Assembly: GCF_000003195.3 (NCBI RefSeq)
Contig: NC_012870.2
Coordinates: 26,680,202 to 26,744,201, forward strand
Length of the DNA: 64,000 bases
Direction: 5' to 3'
From: Sorghum bicolor
Taxonomy: Eukaryota; Streptophyta; Magnoliopsida; Poales; Poaceae
A model generated the notes under the pieces. That model was not told the DNA's origin. It made no database searches and saw nothing but the letters and a program-made list of their open reading frames with translations. The position numbers and the translations under genes were made by a program. Shown piece by piece: positions 20,965 to 31,662 of the stretch (its first letter is position 1; every line of letters begins with the position of its first letter).

Positions 20965-23900
20965 TCAGATGTTCAGCAGCGCTTGGATTGCAGATATGGC
21001 GCGCAGCCGAATCTGGTTGGCTGTCTCTATCTCTTTGATATCGTCATCGGCAGAACCTTCAATCGGCTTTAGCTTCCTCTTCAGTTGCAGCGCTTTACGA
21101 CCATGGACGTTTCGTTCCTGTTCAAGATGCTTGATGGTCTCCGGCAGTTGACTATCTTCTTGCTGGGCTTGGGACAGGGCGTCTTCTACTTGCTTGAGTT
21201 CAGCCAGCAGAGCTTCTCTTTTTGCCGATAGATCAGACATTTTCTGCTTCAATGCATCACCTGAGGACTTTAAGTTGCCGATGTTCTTATGTTTCTCATC
21301 GGCTAAGAGTTTTTCTTTCATCATCTCCTCAGAGAGCTGGATTTGAGCAGCTCTGTCGGCAAGGCGTCGAGTAGCTCTCTGGTACTGTAGCTGGCGGCTT
21401 TCTAGATGTGCAGCGTGGAAGAGTGCTTCTTCGGCATCAGCAGGAATTTGGCCTCTAAGAGTCTTGAACAGGGCCTTGGCTGGGTCAGAATCGTCGACCA
21501 GTTGAGTTGTGTCTTGATGAAGTATAGCCGATAGCTCCTCCAGCCTAGCTCTGGTTTCTGCCGATACAATTCCAACTGCCCGAGAGGAGCTTGCTTCCTC
21601 GCCTTCTTCTTCGAAGATATCAATAGCAAAGGAGAACAAGCTGTCGGGAGAATCTTGTTCCTGAAAATGAAAATGAAATAGGTCAATTTTATGGTCAAAA
21701 CTTCGGCAGATGATACCGATGGAAAAGTGGATGACTTACTTGCTTCAAGGCGATTTCCTGCCTTCGACTCAGAGAGGCCGATGGAGCTGCAGGTTGATCG
21801 GCAAATGTTGCCGATAGAACGATATCGCCTGAAAGAAGACAGGAAGGATTATAAGAATAAATGAAAATAAGTTTATCAGTAGGAGTATTGTTGGGATATG
21901 TTACCCGGAAGAGGAACAACCGTTGTTTGAATTGAGGAAACCGCCGATGATATAACTGGACCTGCCGGGCCAGTTGTTTGTTCACCTACGTCAGCTGTCG
22001 TACCTGCCGTTTGAGGTTCTTCTTGCTGAGGCTCTTCCATCTGTGATGCTTCCTGTATTGATTGAGGAGATGGTGCTTGCTGTGCCTGGACTTCTGGAGG
22101 AGAAGGGGAAGATTCCACCGAGATTGGAGACACCGGAGGAGGAGGAGGAGTTGCCACTTTCTGACGCTTTGTTCCAATCTTAGCACCTTGGACGCCTTTC
22201 CTCTTTGGCTGGCTAGACTGGGGGGGATCGGCACCTTGGCGTTTGGCTTTTGCCGATGCACCAGTTTGCTGCAACAACGATAAAGAGTTTATGGGCACAG
22301 ATAACCGATATAAAGATAGTCAGCATAAATAAAAAGGGGTTTTAACAGATTGCCTTGAAAGCTTGCGCCAGAGTGGAAGCAGTTACCGTTGGTGATGTCT
22401 GAGTTTTCCTGGTGGTGACTTTCTTGAGACGCGCACCCCGGTGCACGATGGAAGCCAGAGTGGGAGCATTGTGGCCGATTGAGGAGATCGGGCCTGATGG
22501 GAATAAGTCGATCGGCTTGCCACTCCTGCTAACCGATGGGGGGGTGTTGTCAATCTGCAAAAAGAATACGGGGGTAAGTTACCGATGGGAATAGTATTGG
22601 AAAATGAGACATCGGTTTAAAATACTTACAGTGTCGTCAGGGACTTCGTATTCGGGGTCGATCATGCCGCGGTATGAGAGGGCCGATCTGCAGAATAGAT
22701 TCTCCTTCCATTCTGCCCACCATAGCTTGTATGCTTGAGTGATAAAGGCAGCTGGAACCCATTCTGACAGATCTACATCTGTATCGGCATTTGGTGGTAG
22801 CTGGGCTACTCGAGTCCACTCGAGGAGGTTAGCGATGGGTTCTCTGGGCTTTATTACATCGGCATAAGGAAGTGCGATCGGCAATTGGCCGAAAGCTAGC
22901 TGGCGAGCTAATGCCGATGGATTATAAAATTCATAGGTTTGGGGAGAGGTTTTCGTGCTGCCGAAGAAGTTCACTGGTATGGCTCTGGGGGTCACGATTG
23001 CCATCATCACCTCATTATCCCTATCAAGAGCTTCGTCGAACGGATTGAAGGTCAGAGGGAGCATGCTATCTGGGTCGTCATAAGCCAGCCATGGTCGTTC
23101 ATCTCTGGCCAGACCCTCATACAGCGTTTCGAAGAATCGGCCGATCTGATCCGGAGTGTTCCCTGAACCGGGTAAAACTATGACAGCTTCGCCAAAGTTC
23201 AGGGGGGCACGTGTTGCCAATTCCTCTTCACCCAACACATGGTTCTCGGCTATATCTCTTGGGAAGTGCTGAGAGAACAAGTTGAGATCGAGGCGCTTGT
23301 GCAGGTGCAGATTGAGCCACATATTAATAAACCACCAAGGACCTCCCAAGTTGCCGATAGGTTGGCCGAGCAGGAGTTTCTGGACTACCTGATGAAGAAG
23401 GTGATAAACAGCGCCGAGCAAATAACGGCCGAGAGGAAATTGACCACCGCTAGCCAGTCTTTCTGCTGCCGATAGATAGACAGAAGTCGGTCCTGCCGAT
23501 CGACCACAGAATACAAACTTATCTAGCCACATGTTCAGAAAAGTGGTTTGTTCCTTTATGGTGACAGGCCCTCTCCCGCGGTACTTCTAGATGTACCCTG
23601 ACCAGCCGCCGATAGCGCGAGTCTCCACTTTGGCACTGGGGGCGGTATCAAAAAAGTGGGTGCTATCGGCAGAAGATATGTCTAACCCAGTAAGCATGGC
23701 TACATCGGCAAGGGTAGGAGAAGCAGGGCCGTGGCCAAAAACAAAAGCGTTGAGAGTGTCTGACCAAAAGTAAGATGCGGCTATCAGCAATGACTCGTTC
23801 CTGTGCATATCGGCAATGGACAGCCTAATGCATTGAGCTAATTTCCTCTCACCCCATTGAACTTCATAAGAGTTGCTGACCCTCAAGAACCAGTCTTTCC

Positions 23901-24233
23901 ACCCTACAGTAGGGCTAGGCCAAGAGCGAAAGGTGTCCTTCCATAGATCTAGAGCAAAGTTTTCAGCTCTAAAGGGAATCCTGTTGGTTTCTGCGTTGAT
24001 AAGGTCGGTTGGATCTGGATCCCCTAGAGGGCCGAGGCATTGAAGATGTGGTTGATCGGTAGGAATGATAATTTTGTTGGATAACTCCTGGTGTTTTGGG
24101 GAATAAAGATACAAAGAAAAAGGAGAAGGAAAATATTCGGTAAGGTAAATCGTAGATGAACAGGAATGCAGGAAAAAGGTACAGCAGATGAGATGGAAGT
24201 CTGACCTCAGGGACGACGAAGCCAACGGCCATC
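20965..24233 (-). CDS. T2 antisense gene: plant-mobile-domain-like protein with coiled-coil tail
   Basis: Six exons on the minus strand: 24233-24207, 24087-22630, 22554-22354, 22268-21905, 21828-21740 and 21660-20965. They sum to 2,835 bases, exactly 945 codons, with phases that match at every junction. Donors are GT except intron 3, which has GC (T3 has GT there). Residues 10-495 resemble the plant mobile domain (WSPTVGW...W, FWSDTLNAFVFGHGP, MWLDKFVF, LGRYLLGAVYHLL). Residues about 560-685 are Pro/Gln/Ser-rich with a basic patch (KAKRQ, PKRKG, GTKRQK) that could be a nuclear signal. Residues about 714-944 are a Glu/Lys/Leu-rich coiled coil. One in-frame TAG interrupts residue 176 (23587-23589), and T3 has TAG at the same codon. 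No catalytic motif was recognised and the role is unknown. Tat elements are known to carry such antisense extra genes. Confidence 0.82.
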
Positions 24234-24381
24234 TTGTCGTGAAGGGGACGCTGGAAGACGCCGGAGTTGATGAAGAAGAATGCTTGTCGGAGATCTTGAG
24301 GATTGAGAATGGCGCCGCCGCTGGAAAAGTGAAGTTGGATGGTAGAATGATGTAATGGGGGAGGAGTACCCAAGAAGGAAC

Positions 24382-24389
24382 TATTTATA
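24382..24389 (-). promoter_or_regulatory. TATA box of the T2 antisense gene
   Basis: TATAAATA on the minus strand (CCCTATAAATAGTTCC), about 150 bp before ATG 24233. T3 keeps it at 55841-55847, about 156 bp before its ATG. The gene therefore seems to have its own promoter, separate from the LTR. Confidence 0.65.
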
Positions 24390-24870
24390 GGGCAAGATGG
24401 ACAAGGGCAAATCTGACTTATTTCTTTGCCGCATCCGAGAAACCCGAGGGTACTCAAGTGGATATGGTAACTGTTCGCATGATAATCCAGGGATTGTGCA
24501 AGTGATTTGACAGGAAGCGGTCATTATCTAAAGATATTTTACTGTGCGCGATCTCCTGGTCGGTCCATCGGTGATATTCTATAACGGTCGTCCTGCCGAT
24601 GGGCGGATAGAGGGGAAGTAACCGTTTTTGCGAATATCCTGGGCAGAGCATCGGCAGATCTTTGTAACGGTATTGTTGCCGATGTACGACTAAGAGAGAT
24701 GCCCGTTTGGGAAGTTGTGGATTTCGAGGGATCTGCGGAAGATTAGGATCAGAGTTGCCCAGATTGAGGTTGTCGGTTACCAGATTAGGAGCATTAATTG
24801 CGGGGAAGACATCATTACTGCAGAGAATTTCGGAGCATTAATAGTTTTATACTCCGAAACTGGGGGCATG
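24390..24870. other. Upstream region of T2 antisense gene and polypurine tract
   Basis: About 480 bp without genes between the antisense TATA box and the 3' LTR. It holds three GCCGAT/ATCGGC copies near 24595-24685 and ends in the purine-rich GAAACTGGGGGCATG (24856-24870), the likely polypurine tract. T3 has the counterpart GAAATTGGGGGGCATG before its 3' LTR. Confidence 0.6.
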
Positions 24871-25566
24871 TGTTGACACCATTTTTGGGCACGTGTCCAG
24901 GATGGCAGGACAGGGTGGCAGTACGATGCGGGTTGCTGGTAAGGATGGTTGCCGATGAGGGAAAGGTTGAATGTGACTAAGTCCTCAGACAGTAATATGG
25001 TGTCGATGACCAAGTAAAAGGGTCTGCCGATGACAATGGCAAGGGGATTGCCGATGACGCGAAGGAGGAGTCCGGAAGCTGCCAGTTGTCATGTGGAGGA
25101 GTTTCGGTTTGTCACGAAGGATGGTTTTATTATTTCCTTATGTTATTTGTATCGTTTTGTATACGGGTTCCGTGTAATTTGGAATTCGAATTCTAATCGT
25201 GTCTGGTCATAGCTCTTTGAGCAGGGTATAAATATAAGCCCTAAGACCTTGTAATCAAGAGATCTATCTATCAAGAAATCAATCAAACATACGTTTTACT
25301 CATATTCCAGCATCTACTTTTCGACGACTTCGTCATATTTTTTTTATTTATTACGAGTTCTTAGGAATTCGTCGACTTAAGCTCGGCGTGTTCTCGAGTT
25401 CCGCGTGAGTACCTCTTAGCCGTGACATCGGGGCGCATCGCTGTTGTCAGGACTAAAGTATTCGAGTTATCACCTTTGCCGATAGCAAGGTCAAATCGGC
25501 TGGCACGCCTTAACGTTTGAATCGGGTATTAGCCCTTTGTGTTTGCAGATCAGTTTTGCATCAACA
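24871..25566 (+). repeat. T2 3' LTR
   Basis: 696 bp, nearly identical to 13194-13892. The three-base length difference lies in a T-run near 25340. Confidence 0.95.
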
Positions 25567-28482
25567 GACGGTCAGGACGCCCTTCTCCGTAGGCATTTTG
25601 AGGACCAGGTATGAGTAATGCGGGACAGCCATGAATTTTGTCAACGATGGTCGGCCCAGTATGGCGTGGTAGGTCCCATCGAAGTCGGCGACCACAAAGT
25701 TGACGAACTCTGTCCGAAAGTGGTCATGCGTGCCGAATTGGACAGGCAATGTTATCTGTCCGAGGGGCACTGAACTCTGACCTGGCAAAACTCCCCAGAA
25801 TTGAGCATCATAGGGCTTTAGTTGTGCTGGAGATATCTTGAGAGCGGGCAGGCTGTTGCGGAAGAGGATGTCAATGGAGCTTCCTCCGTCCACGAGGACG
25901 CGCTCGAAGCTGATGCTGTTGATGCAAGGGTCCAGGATTAGAGGGAAACGACCTGGCTCTGGTATAGCAGCCCATTGAGCCTTCCTGCTGAAGGAGATCT
26001 CCCTATGCGACCACGGGGGAAATTTTGGGTCTGCGATCAGACCATCGGTGCTGTCTATGTTGAGACAGGCTCTCTTTAGTAGCTTTCTTTCCCGCTTAGA
26101 TTCGATGGAAACCTTGCCTCCGAAGATGGAGTGGACCACGTCGGTGGGACTGACATATTGATGTCGGGGGTCCCTATCTTGGTCCTCGTCCTCGTCTTCA
26201 TGGTCATTCCCGTCCCGTTTTCCATTTTTCTTGGCGGAGTCGTCTTGGGCGGCCCGGCGTGTATAGATGTTTTTGAGGACGCGACACTCTTCCATGGTGT
26301 GATTAGACTTTGGATGCAGTTGGCACGGTCCCTTCAACGTTTTGTTGTTGTCTTCTTGGTAGTCCCGTCGCCCGTTGGGACGCTTGACCGTATTCACTTC
26401 GTGGTCGTGGTCGCGGGGGCGCTTTCCTCTGAAATCGTCGCGATTGTCGCGCCACCTATCCCAACCTTCTCTGTGATCACGGTTGTCGGGGCGGCGGTGG
26501 TTCCTGTTGTCGAAACGACCGCGACTGTCGTCTCGCCGGGGAGGCTGGTCGGGACCTCTTGCATCGTCCCGGATTAGTTTTTCTGCGTCGTCGGCATCGA
26601 CGTAATTTTTAGCCGTGGCAAGGAGCTCAGCCATCGTTGTTGGCCTTTTGCGAAACAGCTTGTTCCTCAGTGCTTCATGGAAACGCAGGCCTTTGATGAA
26701 GGCAGAGATGGCCTCGTCGTGGGAAATCTTCGGGATCTTGAGGCGCATATCCGAGAATCGTCGGATGTAATCGCGCAGAGGTTCATTTTTCCTGTCCCTG
26801 ATCCTTTCAAGGTCATACTTGTTTCCAGGTTGCTCGCATGTAGCATGAAGTTGTCAATGAAAGCCTGGCGTAGCTCTTCCCAAGAGTCGAAGGAGTCCTC
26901 GGGTAGGCCAAGGAGCCATTGATGACCAGCCTGGTCGAGGACCACTGGAAAATAGTTGGCCATGACGTGCTCATCTCCCGCTGCTGATCGGACGGCGATT
27001 TCGTAGAGAGTGATCCAGTTCTCTGGATTTTCCTTGCCGTCGTATTTTTTGAGTTTCTCAAGCTTGAAATTGCAGGGCCACACGACCTGGCGGAGGTGCG
27101 AGGAGAACTGTCTCAGGCCTGGGGGGCCGTGTGTTGCGTCGTACTCGATACGGCGCAGGTTTTCGTGAACTCCTCTCTCCGTGGCGCCCCTGTTGATGCG
27201 GTCCCGGGAATCTTTAGGAGGGATGTTATATCGAAGATCCCTGTGCCGGTTTACTTCTTGACCATGCCTGCGATTCTGCTCGCGGTGGCCGTCAGCGTCC
27301 CGACCGCCATCGTCACGTCGTGAATCTTTTCGATGGTTGTCGGAGGAACGGCTGCGGTGATGCCTGCTGGGCTGTGGTGAGGTCCTGCTATGATGAGTCT
27401 GGTCGGAGGTGGCTTCCGTATAAGAGACGGCCTGGACTCTCTTGAGAAGAGTGGCTGTCTGTCCCATTGCGGCGATCAGGTGCGCTCGAACACTGGTTCG
27501 GACCCCCCTGGCACTCAGGGGTATCAGGGAGCCGATCCAAATTAGCCATGGCGACAGCCACGTTGGCGCTTGGTGTTTTGTAGACTGGCTGGTCCCCGAC
27601 CATGTCAAAAGCGTCGCTGAGGTTATGTGGCGGAATTTGTCGTTCCTCATCCGCGCGTCGTCGGGCGCGATCGGCGTTACGCTGCTCGCGGAGCTACCTC
27701 TGCTCATCCGTTTCTCCATCAATGACCGGCTCGTCGGCGCTGACGTTGAAAACAATGTCTCCTCGTCGGGGGGGAAATACCGGGAAACGGGAGAAACCTG
27801 GAGGATGTGAAGGCAAATCCAGGTCGTAGTCCTCGTCTTCGGAGTTTATAACTTCGGTGGGGACGGAGCCAGTGCTCGAATTTGTGCTGGAGGCCTGGCC
27901 ATCCCGTAGTTCTTGGATTGTCACCATGTTGACGTAATGGCGAGCAGGTCGTCCGTTCTTCTTTGGCAACCAACCCTCCTTGTTGAAAAGGGATTGGATG
28001 TGCTGTGAGTAGAGAGAGGCCGAGTTGTTCAGGCCGCAGGGATAATCTTCCTCCGGGTTAGCCTTGAATTTGACGGATCGCCCTGAGGGGGTTGAGGTTA
28101 TCATCAGAGACGCTCCTGGCCGTTCGTGTGTAGCGACACGAGTTGGCCGGTGGGATTTGAGAAAATCCATCGGGGCGGCTTGATTAGGCTTGCGCAAGAT
28201 CCCATCTACTAGTTGGGAAGCTTCAAGTAGCATGGAATCGGCGCGATCAAGTGCCTGGAGAAGGCCCGAGCAGTCGATCTTCTTTCCCTTGTAAAGCGGG
28301 AGCGGTGGTCGGGCGCTCGGAGCCGTCACCCGGGTGGTCGGAGCCGACGTGATCCCAGATTGGATCTGAGTTTCTTCCGGAAACGTGGTCGTGAGACCGC
28401 CGCCGCGCGTCGTCCACGTGATCTGGCCGACGGTGAACGTGAGGCCTTCAGGCACGGCCGCGGGAGCTGGGATTGTGACCAT
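25567..28482 (-). pseudogene. T1 gag-protease, frameshifted
   Basis: Likely start is ATG 28482, about 30 bp inside the primer site. The reading passes through three frames (to about 27700, then 27755-26667, then 26748-25567), so at least two frameshifts exist. Gag core motifs are WPCNFKLEKLKKYDG and HQWLLGLPEDSFDSWEELRQ (about 27070-26870). A charged Arg/Asp-rich region follows, then a CHHC-type knuckle (CQLHPKSNHTMEEC, about 26300). The protease has VLVDGGSSID (about 25890) and later AILGRP. The protein then ran on to the RT region, but T2 was inserted just after GVLTV. Confidence 0.8.
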
Positions 28483-28511
28483 CTTGTTCGCTGGAGAAGT
28501 TGCACGCACAC

Positions 28512-28529
28512 CCCCTACCTGGCGCGCCA
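28512..28529 (-). other. T1 primer-binding site (tRNA-Arg)
   Basis: TGGCGCGCCAGGTAGGGG on the minus strand, one base inside the 5' LTR. It fits the 3' end of plant tRNA-Arg(CCT) as I recall it (CCCCTACCTGGCGCG plus CCA). Confidence 0.75.
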
Positions 28530-28530
28530 C

Positions 28531-28986
28531 TGTCGACGAAAGCTGGTCGGTAGTCTACCTTGGGGTATGCCCACGGTAGTAGTTTATCGGCAGACGGTGC
28601 GCAAACTACGAACTTGATGGTGACGCAAGACACGGACAAGCTTTTTATCCAGGTTCGGCCGCCGAGTTGGCGTAATACCTACGTCCTGCGTCTGATTGTA
28701 TTGTATTGAGAGAATAATGTGTGTTAGGGGGGTCCCTTACCCCTCCTTATATAGTTCGGAGGGCAAAGGTTACAGATCTGGAAACTAATCCTAGTCGGTT
28801 ACAATTGCCATAGATAGTTCAATATCAATTCCTATTCTAACCGACTAGAATCCTGCTTGATCTTCACGTCTTGTTTCCTTGCGCGAAACTCCAAGCTGTC
28901 GGATCAAACCTTGAGCTTGTCTCGTAATGGGCCAAGCCTCCTGGCCCAAGTCTAGCCGTAAGGGTATAGGGGTTTATACCCCCACA
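28531..28986 (-). repeat. T1 5' LTR
   Basis: About 456 bp; on the minus strand it runs TGTGGGGGTATAAACC to TTTCGTCGACA. A TATATAA box lies at 28747-28753. The partner LTR is outside the window, so the outer edge (28986) is inferred from the TG...CA ends. Confidence 0.7.
28747..28753 (-). promoter_or_regulatory. TATA box of T1 5' LTR
   Basis: TATATAA on the minus strand in CGAACTATATAAGGAGGGG, centrally placed in the LTR. Confidence 0.55.
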
Positions 28987-29924
28987 CTCCCTCGCCCGGA
29001 GCTGCATTATAAGGTACTTTTGTATTCAACATTATGATTCAAGTAAGCATTTGTTCTTATTCGTTGTTAAGTTTGCAACTCGTATTGAGTACTTTGATCT
29101 ATAGGACCCTGTAGGTTAAAGTTGTATTTCGTAGTGTAGGTGTGGTGCCTAGGCTAGGTTTACTTGTGAATGTCCCCTAATTAGCCGGATAGTGGTAGTC
29201 CGTGTAGGTGATAGCTGCGTTGATTCCTCTGTAGTCCACTTCCCGTTGATAGGATTGATAGGCGCCTCCCAGAAATGCTGGTAGGAGATTACTCTGTTTC
29301 TTCTCCTATTAGGTTACTGCCTAGTTAGAACAATATTATACAAAGCTTACCGGTTGCCGAAAGGTAACTCTAGTAAATTTCTCATATTATTGAGCTACCT
29401 CACTTGAGGGTAGGTTCTAGCAATATCCAATTGTGTGGACAAGGTTTGTTCAACACCTCTTTGCCGCCAAACCACCAAGTATTGGTTGACACAATGGGGA
29501 CTAATTTACCAGCAAGCACATGAACCTCGGAATAAGAATCTTATGTATCCATTGTGATTGTCTCATTGGATTTCTCCTAGTGATTGGATTTCATATCATT
29601 GTGATTGGTTCATCCTCTACACGGTGATATAAAGTTTACATCTCACCCTTTTACATTTCCGCAAACTAGTGTAGCTTACTATATTGTACAAAAACTTTAG
29701 GTAGCTCTCTAGTGTAAGTATTGACTTAGTCATTATTTGAACATAGAGATTATAGCGACCAAACTTGCTTAGATAGGTGGCTTGCATCTCTTGTAGAGCT
29801 AGAGCAAAATTGCTTTAAGCTATTTGTTATACTAACCCTTTGCTCTAGTTCTATGTAGAATTTTTAAATAGGCTATTCACCCACACCTCCAGACATAAGA
29901 CCTTTTAGGTGTCTAGCTGCTTGG
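28987..29924. other. Unassigned repetitive-looking sequence, no gene
   Basis: About 940 bp with no coding signal. The first bases (CTCCCTCGCCCGGAGC) look like a minus-strand polypurine tract next to the T1 LTR. The rest (for example around 29700-29890) resembles the transcribed end of an old LTR, but I cannot place the family. Confidence 0.35.
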
Positions 29925-30431
29925 TGTTGATGGTAGATAACTCCTAATTTTAACCATCAACTAGACATGATAATGGACCTATATGCAAACACCTAGTAGA
30001 TATAGGGTTATCACTAACAAAATTCTATGAGTTTTGGCGAATGTCTGTTTCTACAGGGTGTCAGCTGAAAATAACCAAAGATGGTCCACATGTCAGATTT
30101 ACATAGAGAGAATACCATGAACTTCAACTCCGAAATAATCTAGAAGACTCGAGGAGGCTTTGGACCAATCGGGAGCACGAACTGGCTCGGGAGCCAAGCG
30201 GCCGCCCAAGGGGTAGGGGCGGCCACCCAGGGGTCTCAGCCAATCACGAGCAACCTCGCAGATCCTACCTCCACTGCCTTTGAGGGGTAATCTTGGCCAT
30301 CTATCAAGGTTGGTTTGATCTGAGGCTATGGTGCTTCCTAGAGGGCTATAAATACAAGCCTGACCCCTGTATGGGAGAGAACCATCATTATGAATTGTAG
30401 AGACATCCCTCAAATGGATGACCTCTCTTCT
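29925..30431 (+). repeat. Truncated Athila-like relic LTR, plus orientation
   Basis: Begins TGTTGATGGTAGATAACTCC and is recognisably the inverted copy of 31156-31662, at roughly 80-85 percent by eye. It includes a TATAAATA at about 30350. It stops where the next LTR begins. Confidence 0.65.
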
Positions 30432-31662
30432 TGTTGATATTATTTACTCACATGAAAGAATCAAAGAGAAATAATCCTCAAGCGCATGGATATCGGTGAG
30501 CACTTCACCCGGGAGATAAGTCAGAGTATCATATTTATATTTTGACCACTAGGAGAAAGTGTGCAAAAGACTAACCTGGTCTTAACTACTACCTATGGGC
30601 TGCAAGATAAGATAGTGAGATATGAGTGATATAGAGAGAACTCCTTCGTTAGTGTTCCTCTAACCTATGGTAAGTTGTGTGGTTATTGTTCTAAGGAGAG
30701 TACCTAGAGAAAAGAGACACCTCAGAGAGTGCTTAACCCTGGCACCATAAATCCTACCTTACCTTCTGACAGGACATGGATTATAGAGACATGAGGAGAT
30801 TGTCACTTTCCTCTAATGCTACCACAAATCCAGCCAGATAGGGAGTATCTACGAGTATTCCTAGCCCAAGCACCACACTTACGCTACGAATGATTACTCT
30901 ATTCCCTACGTGAAGCAAATAACGTAAACCCATAAACCAAAGAACAATAAGAACAATAACTTACTAGTATTAGAAGTTGAATTGCCGAATAATTCTAGAA
31001 CCAAGCCTTAGGTTAGGAGACTTGATCCCAAAGATACAAGGAAGAAGACACCGACAGGCCGGGCTTCCTCCACTTCTATCCCCATCCTATACTCTCTCAA
31101 TCTCTCTTGTTGCTATAACCCTATAGAGACAGATCCATTCGAGAGACCCGACTCTAACTAATTCTCTCTGGAAAATATGAATTAGGTTTTCAGAATTAGC
31201 TCTTCCCTAGGGGGGTCATGCTTGTATTTACAGCCCCCTAGGAAGCACCACATCCCTTGGATCAAACCAACCTTGATAGATGGCTAAGATTACTCCTCAA
31301 AGGTGGTGGAGGCAGGATTCGTGAGGTGGAACCTGATTGGTTCTTACCCTCGGGTGGACACCCCACCTGTTAGGGGCGCCTGCCCCTAGCCTCTATTAGG
31401 TGGGCCCTAGCTTGCAGGTGGTGGCTCCTCGAGTCTTCTAGATTGTTTCTGAGTTCTGAGTTGATGTTCACATATTCTCTCTATGTAAATCTGACATGTG
31501 GACCATATTTGGTTGTTTTCTACTAACACCCCGTAGAAATAGATATTCACCAAAACTCATAGAATTCTGTTAGTGATCACCGTATATCTACTAAGTGCTT
31601 GCAAATAGATCCATTTTCATGTTTAGTTGACGGTTAAAATTAGGAGTTATCTACCATCAACA
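30432..31662 (-). repeat. Athila-like relic LTR, minus orientation
   Basis: 1,231 bp, TGTTGATATT to CCATCAACA, followed by a minus-strand polypurine tract (AACTCCCCCACACTTG). The left part matches the A1 LTR pattern (GCAAGCGCA..., then a block around TTTTGACCACTAGG). It is a 3' LTR of a minus-strand element of a related but distinct family. Confidence 0.7.

Larger units (their letters stand above)
13194..25566 (+). mobile_element. T2: intact young Tat-like retrotransposon with antisense gene
   Basis: 12,373 bp with LTRs 13194-13892 and 24871-25566 (TGTTGACACC...CATCAACA). Order: 5' LTR, primer site, gag-protease (13939-17586), pol (17586-20819), a pair of hairpins, an antisense six-exon gene (24233 to 20965), polypurine tract, 3' LTR. 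The LTRs differ by only about four substitutions and a T-run length change, so insertion is recent. Both sense frames are open throughout. The presence of two RNase H domains and of an antisense gene downstream of pol places it in the Tat lineage. T3 and T4 are relatives. Confidence 0.95.
1..28986 (-). mobile_element. T1: Tat-like Ty3/gypsy retrotransposon, 3' end outside window
   Basis: The element reads right to left. Its 5' LTR is at 28531-28986 and its primer-binding site at 28512-28529. The gag-protease part is at 25567-28482, RT/RNase H/integrase at 9789-13193, and a spliced antisense gene on the plus strand at 1-9492. The 3' LTR lies left of base 1. Two later elements interrupt it: A1 (48-8341) and T2 (13194-25566), each with a clean 5-bp target duplication. 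The protease reading resumes into the RT reading once T2 is removed (residues GVLTV then RGNVY). All three coding blocks contain stops or frameshifts, so T1 is a dead and older copy. It belongs to a different family from T2-T4: its LTR, primer site and antisense gene are unlike theirs. Confidence 0.88.
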
